Positions 1-8,371 of a DNA stretch of 39,959 bases are shown in pieces. A program made the translations under genes and the position numbers. The first letter of the stretch is position 1; every line of letters begins with the position of its first letter. The notes under the pieces are model-generated. The model did not search any database and was not told where the DNA came from. It saw only the letters and a list, made by a program, of their open reading frames with translations. The stretch is from an uncultured Microbacterium sp. (GTDB lineage Bacteria; Actinomycetota; Actinomycetes; Actinomycetales; Microbacteriaceae). The stretch covers positions 1 through 39,959 of the forward strand of contig CANNEP010000021.1 in assembly GCA_947503655.1 (NCBI GenBank), written 5' to 3'.

Positions 1-440
1 ACCAGATCGAGCAAGAACATGATGGGGCCGATGAGGTGCAGCACTTCGTTGGCCCACACGACCGTCGCGCCTTGCTCAAGCACGTAGCCGCGCAACAGCA
101 GGTTGTAGACGATGCCGGTGATGACCATGTAGGTGCCGACGCTGATCCAGACGTACGACATCCAGCGGGGTTCCCACTGCTTCTTCGCACCCCGGGTGAG
201 GAGCCAGAGTCCGCCCACGAGCATGACGATAACGCCGAGGCAGCTCGACAGGATCGTGAAGAAGCTGAAGAAGTTCACCAGCGTCGTTTCGACGTCGCGG
301 CCCTTCTCCGCGGTGAGCGTGAAGGTCGTGACGAACTGCGCGACGACGGCCGCGGCCATTAACGCCGAGGTCGCCAGGCGAACGATCGCCCAGATGACAC
401 GGACATTCTTACCGGGATGCACCGCGTGACTGTCGCTCAT
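1..440 (-). CDS. Pr6Pr-like integral membrane protein, partial (3' end outside window)
   Basis: Reading left from an ATG at 440, the frame stays open to the window edge, so the C-terminus is missing. The visible 146 residues begin MSDSHAVHPGKNVRVIW and hold about four hydrophobic helices separated by short charged loops. The motifs NFFSFFTILS, WMSYVWISVGTYMVITGIVYNLLLRG and a later NEVLHLIGP stretch match my memory of the Pr6Pr / FAR-17a-like membrane family common in Microbacteriaceae. The function of that family is not known. The gene is divided from the next gene (M3 peptidase stop at 506) by 65 bases in which I see no clear terminator. Family assignment is from recognition of the motif pattern only. 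Confidence 0.7.
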   Translation of the reverse strand, partial: MSDSHAVHPGKNVRVIWAIVRLATSALMAAAVVAQFVTTFTLTAEKGRDVETTLVNFFSFFTILSSCLGVIVMLVGGLWLLTRGAKKQWEPRWMSYVWISVGTYMVITGIVYNLLLRGYVLEQGATVVWANEVLHLIGPIMFLLDL

Positions 441-505
441 GCGGTTAGCGTAGCGACCCGCGCTCGTTCGCGGATAGTGCGGGGTGTGTGTTTCGAAACC
501 CGGTG

Positions 506-2431
506 CTATTCTCCGCTCAACCAGGCGCGATACGCGTCAAAGTTGTAGTCGCGGCCGAGGAAGTCGCGCACCAGGTCGGCGGCATCCTTCGTGCCACCGG
601 GCTCGAGCACGGTTTCGCGGTAGCGGGTAGCGGCCGCCTCGTTCATGAGGTCGTCGCCGAACGCGGTGAGCAGGTCACGCGCGATGACGAGGCTCCACTG
701 GTAGGTGTAGTAGCTCGCGCCGTAGCCGGTGAGGTGCCCGAACGCGCACGCGAAGTGGCTGTCCTCGAGGTTCTTCACCGGCGAGGTCGACTCAACCCAC
801 TGCGCGGCCGCGGTGGTGATGTCGGCCGGAACGTCATGGTGCAGTTGATACGAGACGCGGGCGAAGCCCAGCTGGCGGCGCGTCAGTAGCGCGCGGCCAA
901 ACGCGTCGGCTTTACGCATGCGCTCAACCAGTGCGGCGGGGATGGGCTCGCCGTTCGCGTTGCGGGCGAACCGGGCGAGCACGTCGGCATCCCACGCCCA
1001 CTCTTCGAGCATCTGGCTCGGGGCCTCGACGAAGTCCCACTCCGTGGCGATGCCACTTTGCGCCGTGAACCGTTGGTGACCGGCGAGAATCGCGTGCACA
1101 AGGTGACCAAATTCGTGAAGGAACGTCGTCACCTCATCGTGCTCCATGGTTCCGCGCGCGAAGTTGCACATCAGCACACCCTCGGGCAGTTCGACGCCTT
1201 CGCGGCCCACGATCATGTCGAAGCAGGCAGCGTGGTTGTACTTGCCGTCGCGCGGGTGCATGTCGAGGTAGATGCGGCCGATCGTCTCGTCGCCTTTCGT
1301 GACGTCGAAGACATGCACGTCTTCGTGCCACGTCGGCACCGTGACCGGGTGATACTCGATGCCGAGAAGTGTGCCGGTGAGCTCGAGAACGCCCTGCATC
1401 ACCGCCGGGAAGCTGAAGTACGAACGAACGACCTGGGCGTCGACGTCGTACTGCTCGCGCTTGATGACGTTGAACAGGTAGGCAAGGTCGGCGGTGGTGA
1501 CGGCGCTGGCGTCCGGAACCTCTTGCTGGAGGCGCGCAAATACGGTTTCGTACTCGGCGATGGCGGCGTCGCGCGAAGCGTCGTCGACCTTCGTCAGGAA
1601 GGCGTCGACATTCGCGGATGACCCGGCCATGCGCGTCGCCGTTTCGACGTCTGACCAGTCGCCGAAACCGAGAAGCTGTGCGCGCTCGCGGCGGACGTCG
1701 AGGAGTTCGGCCAGGATCGGGTCGTTGATAGGCCACGCGAGATCGTTGTAGAGCTCGGAGATCGCGATGCGGGTGTCGCGGTTTGTGGCGTACTCGCGTA
1801 CCGGAACATAGTCGGGGTAGTCGGTCGTCAGCGTGATGAGCCCGTCTTCGTCGACGGGGTGGTTGTCGATGAAGTCTTGCGGGAGCCCGGTGAGAGCATC
1901 GGGTGAGATGCGCAGGGATCGCTTGCCGTCGCGGATGTTTTTGCCGAATTCGACCCCGAGCTGGGAGTCGCGATCGGCGAGCTCTTTCGCGCGTGCGCGG
2001 CCGGCGTCGTCGAGCCCGACGCCAGCGAGGCGCAGGTCGCGGAGCGTGTGGTCGAGGAGGCGTGCCTGCTCGGCGTCGAGATCGCTCTCGTCGTCATGGG
2101 CGAGGGTGTTCGTGAAGAGTTCGAACAGGTCGCGGTCGAGCATGAGCTCGGTCTCGAATGCGACCGCAGCAAGGTAGCGTTCGGAGCCAGCGTCGCGGAT
2201 CGCGGGGTCGGGGTGGCATTCGCTGAGGACGTAGCTGGGCCCTCCGGCTGATCGCAGTGACCAGGTCACTTCGTTCCAGAGGTCGAGCGTCTCTGTGGGT
2301 GTGCGGGGCGTGCCGTCTTTTAGGGCGGAGACGTGCTCGCGGGCCTGCGCGAGGAAGGCGTCGGGTCGTGTTGTGACGAACTCCATCCACTCGTCGGCGG
2401 ACGTCGGGAGTGTGAGCAGGTCATTGGTCAT
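506..2431 (-). CDS. M3 family zinc metallopeptidase (oligopeptidase A / Dcp-like)
   Basis: This 641-aa cytoplasmic enzyme should cleave short peptides. The zinc signature HEFGH is at residues 439-443, with the third ligand Glu469 in VEAPSQ about 26 residues downstream, the arrangement of thimet oligopeptidase, oligopeptidase A and dipeptidyl carboxypeptidase. The N-terminal half is the helical lid typical of the family, and the length (about 640-680 aa in relatives) is complete. There is no signal peptide. The start ATG at 2431 gives MTNDLLTLPTSADEW. It is transcribed alone or with the DUF222 gene 90 bases upstream. Whether it is an endo-oligopeptidase or a dipeptidyl carboxypeptidase cannot be told from sequence alone. 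Confidence 0.93.
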   Translation of the reverse strand: MTNDLLTLPTSADEWMEFVTTRPDAFLAQAREHVSALKDGTPRTPTETLDLWNEVTWSLRSAGGPSYVLSECHPDPAIRDAGSERYLAAVAFETELMLDRDLFELFTNTLAHDDESDLDAEQARLLDHTLRDLRLAGVGLDDAGRARAKELADRDSQLGVEFGKNIRDGKRSLRISPDALTGLPQDFIDNHPVDEDGLITLTTDYPDYVPVREYATNRDTRIAISELYNDLAWPINDPILAELLDVRRERAQLLGFGDWSDVETATRMAGSSANVDAFLTKVDDASRDAAIAEYETVFARLQQEVPDASAVTTADLAYLFNVIKREQYDVDAQVVRSYFSFPAVMQGVLELTGTLLGIEYHPVTVPTWHEDVHVFDVTKGDETIGRIYLDMHPRDGKYNHAACFDMIVGREGVELPEGVLMCNFARGTMEHDEVTTFLHEFGHLVHAILAGHQRFTAQSGIATEWDFVEAPSQMLEEWAWDADVLARFARNANGEPIPAALVERMRKADAFGRALLTRRQLGFARVSYQLHHDVPADITTAAAQWVESTSPVKNLEDSHFACAFGHLTGYGASYYTYQWSLVIARDLLTAFGDDLMNEAAATRYRETVLEPGGTKDAADLVRDFLGRDYNFDAYRAWLSGE

Positions 2432-2520
2432 TCGTCGAGGCTATCTGTTCGGGCGTGGGCTGTGGGGTGAGCGCGTGGATGGGCTGGATCGACGCGGTTG
2501 CCGCGGCGAAGAGGGCGCTG

Positions 2521-4161
2521 TCATGTGCGCGGCGGGGGATCGGGGCGGAATCGGCGCGGGGGATGATGGAGGCTCGCCCACGCGTAGGTCAGCGCCGCGC
2601 GCCGAGGCAGAACTTCGGGCGATCGTCCGGGCCGTCGAAGGACGAAATCGTCAGTGCCCGCGCGCGTGATGCGGGTTTTGTCGAGATGCAGCTGCCGGTG
2701 ATGGAAGTGGCACAGCAGAACACCGCGATCGATATCGGTTTTGCCGCCCTCCTTCCACGGATCAATGTGATGCGCTTCGCAATATGACGCGGGGCGGTCG
2801 CAATCGAGCCAGCGACAGCCGCCATCACGCAGGGCGAGCGCAATTCGCTGCTGTGCACTGAATAAGCGCTGCTCGCGGTCGAGATTGAGCGGGTTGCCGT
2901 CGCAGTCAACCGTCGCTGTGATGGTTCCGCTCTCGCACACCTGCTGGTCAGCGACTCCACCCGGAACCGTGTGAAGGCGGTCTTCGGAATGCACGATGGG
3001 AGCGTGGTGGCCCTCAGCGTCGACCAGGCGCACGAGTCGAACGCCGGCCTGGCGGGTGCCGAACACGGATCGCGGGTCGGCGTTGACGCCGGCACGCACG
3101 ATGTCCATCATCAGGTCGTACGCGAGTTGGTTGGTTGTGCGCGGATCTTTCGACAGCTCTTCAGCACGCGCACGTTCGGCCGAATCGACGAAGTGCACGC
3201 CACCGCGACGCGGGCTCAGCGCCGCGTCATGAACGGCCTGGACATAGAGGAAGTCTTCGTCGGAGAAGATCCACGTGGCCTTCTTCAGGCCGTCGTCGCG
3301 CCACTGTTCAATGCGGAAAGACCGCTTCTCATAGCGCTCCTGGTACCGCTTATCGGCGCCAACCGGGTCAAGCTGATCACGAAGCGCCTTCGCCGCGCGA
3401 TACAGCTCTGTGGTGTCGCGAATCGCGGCTTCTTCAGCCAGCGTCTCCGCGGCAAGTGACCAGGCGTCAATAAACTCACGATCAACCTCGTCAGCCTCTT
3501 CACGCGTCAGAGCGCGTGGCTCGACACCGGCATCGGGCGCATCGTCGGCTCCAGGCGCAGGCGAGCCGGAGCTCTCGGGCACCGGGTCGCCGTGCGAATC
3601 ACGCGCAATGCGAGGAGGCGCGCCCAACCCCTTCATGATGGAGTCGTGTTGCTGTGTCGTGAGTTGTTGGTCACGCAGCGCGCGCCCGAGCGGCGCATGC
3701 CACGGCTCGCGACACGGCACCGGCTCAGCATCCGGGCCAGCGTCACCCTCCGGGGAATCACCACCGCCAGCCGGCTCAGAAGCCGGCGGCACAGGCGGAG
3801 AAACGAGACTCTCAACGAGCGATTCACCCACCCGAACCTGCTTCGCGGCCTCGGTGTAACTGGTTCCGATCAGCGCTTGAATCAGCGACGTGGTGTTGCG
3901 ATGCCCCTCTTTCTGCGCGAGGCCCTCGTGCCCGGCTTCGCGCGTCGACAGTGACGCGGCCATGCCGATGAGAACAGACCGAATGTACTCGGCCTCTTGC
4001 GTGACTGCCGTCACCTCACGGATCGCCGCCATCACTTCGTCGCGGGAGAAATCACCCACGACGTCGGTGATGATCGAGCGGTCAGCCTCTGGCGCAACGG
4101 ACGCACCCGCATGCGATACCGCGGTGGGTATCAGTGCGAGAACGTCGTTGAAAAGTGCCAT
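2521..4161 (-). CDS. DUF222 / 13E12-family protein with C-terminal HNH nuclease domain
   Basis: This 546-aa protein has an N-terminal DUF222 region and a C-terminal HNH endonuclease fold. The HNH part shows Cys449, Cys454, HHIDPW at 464-469 and CHFHHRQLH from 484, so the zinc-knuckle cysteines and metal-binding histidines are present. The middle (about residues 130-215) is a low-complexity Pro/Gly/Ser/Asp-rich linker. Such genes are multicopy in actinobacterial genomes (the 13E12 repeat family of mycobacteria) and their biological role is unsettled. The start ATG at 4161 lies 29 bases from a candidate LexA box at 4190-4205, which fits the reported SOS induction of several mycobacterial 13E12 genes. 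The nuclease activity is inferred from the motif only. Confidence 0.88.
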   Translation of the reverse strand: MALFNDVLALIPTAVSHAGASVAPEADRSIITDVVGDFSRDEVMAAIREVTAVTQEAEYIRSVLIGMAASLSTREAGHEGLAQKEGHRNTTSLIQALIGTSYTEAAKQVRVGESLVESLVSPPVPPASEPAGGGDSPEGDAGPDAEPVPCREPWHAPLGRALRDQQLTTQQHDSIMKGLGAPPRIARDSHGDPVPESSGSPAPGADDAPDAGVEPRALTREEADEVDREFIDAWSLAAETLAEEAAIRDTTELYRAAKALRDQLDPVGADKRYQERYEKRSFRIEQWRDDGLKKATWIFSDEDFLYVQAVHDAALSPRRGGVHFVDSAERARAEELSKDPRTTNQLAYDLMMDIVRAGVNADPRSVFGTRQAGVRLVRLVDAEGHHAPIVHSEDRLHTVPGGVADQQVCESGTITATVDCDGNPLNLDREQRLFSAQQRIALALRDGGCRWLDCDRPASYCEAHHIDPWKEGGKTDIDRGVLLCHFHHRQLHLDKTRITRAGTDDFVLRRPGRSPEVLPRRAALTYAWASLHHPPRRFRPDPPPRT

Positions 4162-4189
4162 ACCTCATTGTGGCATTGGCCTTCGACCT

Positions 4190-4205
4190 TGGAAACAGTG
4201 TTCGA
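4190..4205 (-). promoter_or_regulatory. Candidate SOS box (LexA site) upstream of the DUF222/HNH gene
   Basis: The plus strand reads TGGAAACAGTGTTCGA. The actinobacterial LexA consensus is TCGAAC-N4-GTTCGA, and 10 of its 12 fixed positions match, with the right half perfect. An AT-rich stretch just upstream in the gene direction (TATTAT on the minus strand, near 4206-4211) could be the -10 element, so LexA bound here would cover the transcription start. The match is seen in the sequence; regulation is inferred. Confidence 0.5.
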
Positions 4206-4254
4206 TAATATGTGGAAAAGTCGACGCCACAACCCGCCTGTTGAGGAGCGAACG

Positions 4255-4944
4255 CTACGGCGCGACGGTCACCGCGGAGATGTCGACCGGGGTCTTCGGT
4301 GCCACCTGATCATCGGCGAGGCCGGCCTTCGCGACATCCTGCACGACCTTCACCGAAGCCTCATCAAACGTGCCGAACGGCGTGTAGGCGGGGGCGAGAG
4401 CGCCGGGCGCATCCTGGTAGACCAGGAAGAACTGGGAACCATTGGTATTGGGGCCAGCGTTGGCCATCGCCACGGTTCCTGCCGGGTACGTCTCGTTCGG
4501 GTCGAGCTCGTCGGCGAACGAGTATCCCGGGCCGCCCGAACCGGTGCCCGACGGGTCGCCGCACTGCAGTACGAAGATGCCCGACGTGGTCAGACGGTGG
4601 CACGACGTGCCATCGAAGTAGCCCTGCTCGGCGAGCGAAACAAAGTTGTTGACCGCGCACGGGGCCTTATCGGCGTCGAGCGTGAGGTTCAGGTCACCGG
4701 CCGACGTCGCGATCGTCACCGAAACTTCGCCGGTAACGGTGGGCTCGGCGGGCGGAACCTCGACAGCCTTCGCCGCCGGACGCGGGCTTGTGGGGTATGC
4801 GCACGCGCCGTCAGCTGTTGCGTCTGCCGACGGGCTGACGGCCGGCTCAGACGTCGGGGTCGAACCGGGCGTCGTCGCGCATCCGCCCAGGGTCAGAGCC
4901 AGCACAAACGTCGCAGCAACCGCCGCCATCCGAGAAAACCGCAT
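4255..4944 (-). CDS. Cyclophilin-type peptidyl-prolyl cis-trans isomerase lipoprotein
   Basis: This 229-aa protein begins with a lipoprotein signal (MRFSRMAAVAATFVLALTL then the lipobox GGC at Cys22), followed by a Ser/Thr/Pro-rich linker and a cyclophilin domain from about residue 73. Recognisable cyclophilin elements are TSAGDLNLTLDADKAPCAVNNF, the catalytic-Arg segment CHRLT, LQCGDPSGTGSGGPGY and the NGSQFF core. The protein should be anchored outside the membrane and help fold secreted proteins. It is divergent from purA, with 124 bases between the two starts. Actinobacterial relatives of similar size are common. Activity on proline peptide bonds is inferred from the family. Confidence 0.92.
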   Translation of the reverse strand: MRFSRMAAVAATFVLALTLGGCATTPGSTPTSEPAVSPSADATADGACAYPTSPRPAAKAVEVPPAEPTVTGEVSVTIATSAGDLNLTLDADKAPCAVNNFVSLAEQGYFDGTSCHRLTTSGIFVLQCGDPSGTGSGGPGYSFADELDPNETYPAGTVAMANAGPNTNGSQFFLVYQDAPGALAPAYTPFGTFDEASVKVVQDVAKAGLADDQVAPKTPVDISAVTVAP

Positions 4945-5027
4945 GGTTAGAGCGTAAGGGGTGGCCCCTTACGCGTCACATTCCGCCACCCTCAAAGGCC
5001 TCTCAGGGCGAATGGGTAAGATTGGGT

Positions 5028-5050
5028 GGACCCACGCCCGGGTCCCTTTT
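5028..5050 (+). promoter_or_regulatory. Hairpin with T-run in the purA leader
   Basis: GGACCC at 5028-5033 pairs with GGGTCC at 5040-5045 around a 6-base loop, followed directly by cTTTT to 5050. This is 19 bases before the purA start codon. A TAAGAT hexamer at 5017-5022 could be a -10 element, placing the hairpin at the very start of the transcript, but no matching -35 is visible. It could be a weak attenuator or only a leader stem. Confidence 0.3.
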
Positions 5051-5068
5051 CAGGGGGTGTATCCCAAA

Positions 5069-6355
5069 ATGCCAGGAATCGTGATCGTCGGCGTCCAGTG
5101 GGGCGACGAGGGCAAAGGTAAAGCGACAGACCTTCTCGGTGAACGCACCGACTGGGTCGTCAAGTTCAACGGCGGTAACAACGCCGGCCACACCGTTGTT
5201 GTGGGCAACGAGAAGTACGCACTTCACTTGCTTCCCAGCGGCATCCTTTCGCCCGGAGTCACGCCCGTCATCGGTAACGGTGTCGTCATCGACCTCGAAG
5301 TCCTTTTCGCGGAGCTCACTGCGCTGAGCGCCCGCGGCATCGACGTCTCGCGCCTGAAGGTGAGCGCCAACGCGCACATCATCACGCAGTATCACCGCAC
5401 GCTCGACAAGGTCACTGAGCGCTTCCTCGGAAAGCGCCAGATCGGAACCACGGGTCGCGGAATCGGACCGGCTTACGCCGACAAGATCAACCGTGTCGGT
5501 ATTCGTGTGCAGGATCTGTTCGACGAGAACATTCTGCGCCAGAAGGTTGAGGGCGCCCTCGACCAGAAAAACCACCTGCTGGTCAAGCTTTTCAACCGTC
5601 GCGCCATCACGGCCGACGAAATTGTCGACGACCTGCTCGCCTACGCGGAGCGCCTGAAGCCCATGGTGGCTGACACGGCGCTGCTTCTGGCTGAGGCGCT
5701 CGACCGCAACGAGGTCGTCGTCTTCGAGGGTGGCCAGGCCACGATGCTCGACGTCGACCACGGCACGTACCCGTTCGTGACGTCGTCGTCGGCAACCGCC
5801 GGTGGCGCCGCAACGGGTTCGGGTGTTGGCCCCAACCGCCTCGACCGCATCGTCGGAATCGTCAAGGCCTACACGACCCGCGTCGGCTCCGGTCCGTTCA
5901 CGACCGAGCTGTTCGACGCTGACGGCGACATGCTGCGCTCGCGCGGTTTCGAATTCGGAACCACGACGGGTCGTCCGCGTCGCGTCGGCTGGTACGACGC
6001 CCCGATCACCCGCTACGCCACGCGCATCAACGGTCTCACCGACCTCGTACTGACGAAGCTCGACATCCTCACCGGCATCGAGCAGATCCCGGTGTGTGTC
6101 GCGTACGACGTTGATGGTGTTCGCTTTGACGAGGTTCCGGTCAACATGACCGACTTCCACCACGCCAAGCCGATCTACGAATACTTCCCCGGCTGGACGG
6201 AAGACATCTCCACCGCGCGTACGTTCGAAGACCTGCCGCAGAATGCGCAGGACTACGTTCTTGCGCTCGAGAAGATGAGCAACACTCGCATCTCGGTCAT
6301 CGGTGTGGGCCCCGCCCGCGACGCGGCCATCGTACGCACGCCGTTGCTCGACTAA
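5069..6355 (+). CDS. purA: Adenylosuccinate synthetase
   Basis: PurA joins IMP and aspartate using GTP to give adenylosuccinate, the first step from IMP to AMP. The 428-aa product starts [20 protein letters not shown], holding the GDEGKGK phosphate-binding loop, followed by the NNAGHT motif, [10 protein letters not shown], and [13 protein letters not shown] near the C-terminal third. An upstream in-frame ATG at 4961 would add 36 residues with no family counterpart, so the start at 5069, preceded by a GGGGG ribosome-binding stretch, is preferred. Length agrees with the family (about 425-435 aa). Its stop overlaps the start of the next gene by one base (TAATG), so the two are likely co-translated. 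A leader hairpin lies just upstream. Confidence 0.98.
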   Translation: MPGIVIVGVQWGDEGKGKATDLLGERTDWVVKFNGGNNAGHTVVVGNEKYALHLLPSGILSPGVTPVIGNGVVIDLEVLFAELTALSARGIDVSRLKVSANAHIITQYHRTLDKVTERFLGKRQIGTTGRGIGPAYADKINRVGIRVQDLFDENILRQKVEGALDQKNHLLVKLFNRRAITADEIVDDLLAYAERLKPMVADTALLLAEALDRNEVVVFEGGQATMLDVDHGTYPFVTSSSATAGGAATGSGVGPNRLDRIVGIVKAYTTRVGSGPFTTELFDADGDMLRSRGFEFGTTTGRPRRVGWYDAPITRYATRINGLTDLVLTKLDILTGIEQIPVCVAYDVDGVRFDEVPVNMTDFHHAKPIYEYFPGWTEDISTARTFEDLPQNAQDYVLALEKMSNTRISVIGVGPARDAAIVRTPLLD

Positions 6356-7539
6356 TGCGGTTCTGGCTCGGCGGCTACACCGCTGACATGAGCGGCCACG
6401 CCAGCGGCATCGGCGTTTTGGTGGCAGGCGAACCTGCTGCGCAATCGCCGCGTGGCGCGCTCACGTTCGGTGGCACAGCCGTGCATGCCGAGTCTCCCTC
6501 GTGGCTGGTCGCGCACCCCACTGAAGACGTTGTTTACGCAACGCTCGAAGAGCGGGGTGCCGTCCAGGCCTTCCGCCGCACTGGTGACGACACGCTCGCA
6601 CCGCTCGGTGCCCCGGTTTCGACCGGATACGCCACGTGCCACGCGGCCATCGCGCCGGGTGCGGGCACGCTGGTAACAGCCGCCTATGGCGACGGAACCA
6701 TTACGCGCGTTGCGCTCGCGGCCGACGGTTCGCTGGGGGTGGCGACCGCACTGTCGTCGACCACCGATCCGTATAGCTTCGAGGCGGCGAACCCGCCGGC
6801 CAGCCTCGCGGCAAACGGAACCGTTGACTTGAGCGCCGCCGCTGCCGCACTTCGTGAGGCAGCGGGACCGGAGTTCGCACACCTGGTTCCGGACTACGAC
6901 AACCCCGAGCCCGTTGAAACGCTGCCGGTGGTCGAAGACCCTAACGCCCGCGTCTCTCGCGGCCACCACACCACGTTCGTCTCGGGCGGATTGTTCGCGA
7001 CGACCGACCTCGGCTTCGACCTCGTGCGCATTTGGCGCGGCGACACCGAGATTCAGCAGGTTGCCCTGCCGAAGGGCTCGGGCCCGCGTCACGCGGTGTG
7101 GCACCCGAGCGGTCACCTGTACGTCGTGACCGAGTACTCCGGCGAGGTTTACGGTCTGGCTCCCGACCGCGAAGGCGTGTGGCGCATCGTCACGGCCGTG
7201 CCGGTTTCACGGGAAACATCATTCGGTGTCGACTACCCGGCTGAAATCTCGACGACTATTGACGGGCTGTACCTGCACGTGACGGTGCGTGGTTCTAACA
7301 CCGTCGCAACGATCGCCGTGCTCGATGGCGGCGCCCGCCTCGAAAGCGTCGCGCTCGTCGAATCCGGTGTCGATTGGCCACGTCATCACGTACTCGTGGG
7401 TGACACGATTTTCGTCACCGGTCAACGCTCCGACGACGTCGTTTCGCGCAGCGTCGACCCGCGCACGGGTATTGTCGGCCAGCTTCTGCACCGCACCCCG
7501 GCCCCGACCCCGACGGCACTGGTTCCGCTCTTCGACTAG
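6355..7539 (+). CDS. Lactonase-family seven-bladed beta-propeller protein
   Basis: The 394-aa product resembles the 6-phosphogluconolactonase-like beta-propeller family (PF10282): it opens [20 protein letters not shown], and shows repeated blade-like segments such as SPSWLVAHPTEDVVYA, GPRHAVWHPSGHLYVVTEY and DWPRHHVLVGDTIFV. No signal peptide is visible, so it is probably cytoplasmic. It begins within the purA stop codon, so the two form a translationally coupled pair; why a lactonase-like protein would be coupled to AMP synthesis is unclear. In E. coli the family enzyme hydrolyses 6-phosphogluconolactone, but many relatives have other or unknown substrates, so the substrate is left open. It ends at 7539, just before a strong hairpin. 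Confidence 0.85.
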   Translation: MRFWLGGYTADMSGHASGIGVLVAGEPAAQSPRGALTFGGTAVHAESPSWLVAHPTEDVVYATLEERGAVQAFRRTGDDTLAPLGAPVSTGYATCHAAIAPGAGTLVTAAYGDGTITRVALAADGSLGVATALSSTTDPYSFEAANPPASLAANGTVDLSAAAAALREAAGPEFAHLVPDYDNPEPVETLPVVEDPNARVSRGHHTTFVSGGLFATTDLGFDLVRIWRGDTEIQQVALPKGSGPRHAVWHPSGHLYVVTEYSGEVYGLAPDREGVWRIVTAVPVSRETSFGVDYPAEISTTIDGLYLHVTVRGSNTVATIAVLDGGARLESVALVESGVDWPRHHVLVGDTIFVTGQRSDDVVSRSVDPRTGIVGQLLHRTPAPTPTALVPLFD

Positions 7540-7546
7540 CGCCCGC

Positions 7547-7573
7547 CCGCCGCGGTTTTTGCAGCCGCGGCGG
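7547..7573. terminator. Hairpin between convergent genes, probable terminator
   Basis: CCGCCGCGG at 7547-7555 is perfectly complementary to CCGCGGCGG at 7565-7573, with a loop containing TTTTT. It lies between the convergent lactonase-like gene (ends 7539) and lipoprotein gene (ends 7635). The T-run is in the loop, not after the stem, so rho-independent action is uncertain. Confidence 0.45.
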
Positions 7574-7634
7574 CACCCAGGCGGTGGCGGAGCCTATTTT
7601 GCGCGTCTTCGAGCCGCGCGGGTGATGTCGCCCG

Positions 7635-7937
7635 TTACTTGATCTCTGCCTGGCACGACGAGATGATCTCGGCGAGAACGTCTTGCGTCTTCTCGTCGTT
7701 GATGTTCTGATCCATCTCCTTGAACTCGTCGAGCGTGAAGTTCTCTTGCAGAGTCTCCAGCGAGCACTCGCAGTAGGCGGTCTGGCCGCCGCTGGAGTCT
7801 TCACAACTCGTCATGAAGTTTTCGGTGATGTCAGCGGGCCAGTCGCCATTGCCACCGCCCGCGGTGCTTGAGCACCCGGCAAGCGCCGCAACAGCGAGCG
7901 GAACCGTGAGAATAAGGGCTGCGAGTCGTCGGTTCAT
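7635..7937 (-). CDS. Small cysteine-containing lipoprotein
   Basis: The 100-aa product has a lipoprotein signal peptide ending in LAGC (Cys21), a short Gly/Ser linker, and an acidic helical domain with Cys residues in SCEDSS, YCECS and SSCQAE, which could form two disulfides in the extracytoplasmic space. I recognise the general class of small actinobacterial lipoproteins with a TENFMTSCE-like core but no function is known to me. It is convergent with the lactonase-like gene and divergent from chorismate mutase, with 68 bases between the two starts. Confidence 0.8.
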   Translation of the reverse strand: MNRRLAALILTVPLAVAALAGCSSTAGGGNGDWPADITENFMTSCEDSSGGQTAYCECSLETLQENFTLDEFKEMDQNINDEKTQDVLAEIISSCQAEIK

Positions 7938-8005
7938 GTTCGGATGCTATCAGCCAGCTGTGACATTCGGCAGATCATGTGCCCGAAGCGTTCTAGGCTG
8001 GACGC

Positions 8006-8305
8006 ATGACTGCGGAAGACCCCACCACCACGTTGCTGCGCCTCCGCGCGACGATCGACAACATCGACGCCGCCCTCATTTTTATGCTCGCGGAACGGTT
8101 CCGTGCCACGCAGCAGGTGGGCGTTCTCAAGGCCGAGCACGAAATGCCGGCGTCTGACCCGAAGCGTGAAGAGCAGCAGGTTGCGCGTCTCAAGCAGCTC
8201 GCCGAAGACGCGCACCTTGACCCTGAGTTTGCCGAGAAGTGGTTCAACTTCGTCGTCGCCGAGGTCATCCGCCACCACACGAAGACCGCCGAAGAGCGGA
8301 CGTAA
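8006..8305 (+). CDS. Chorismate mutase (AroQ type)
   Basis: Chorismate mutase converts chorismate to prephenate for phenylalanine and tyrosine. The 99-aa all-helical product matches the AroQ fold: the first long helix LRLRATIDNIDAALIFMLAE, then the KAEHEMPASDPKREEQQ segment carrying the Lys, Asp and Arg that line the active site, and a last helix with the NFVVAEVIRHH motif. It lacks a prephenate dehydratase or DAHP synthase partner domain and has no signal peptide, so it is a stand-alone cytoplasmic enzyme. No strong ribosome-binding site precedes the ATG at 8006; a TAGGCT about ten bases upstream suggests a nearly leaderless message. It converges on the phosphatase gene across 66 bases. Confidence 0.93.
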   Translation: MTAEDPTTTLLRLRATIDNIDAALIFMLAERFRATQQVGVLKAEHEMPASDPKREEQQVARLKQLAEDAHLDPEFAEKWFNFVVAEVIRHHTKTAEERT

Positions 8306-8371
8306 GCCCCCACCTCGTATCTCGCCTAATAACGTACCTCGGCGACGGGAGGGGGCGGAACCAGGGGATGG

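Noticed and set aside
4961..5068. N-terminal extension of PurA by 36 residues
   Set aside because: The extension has no family counterpart and would place the ribosome-binding site and leader hairpin inside the gene.
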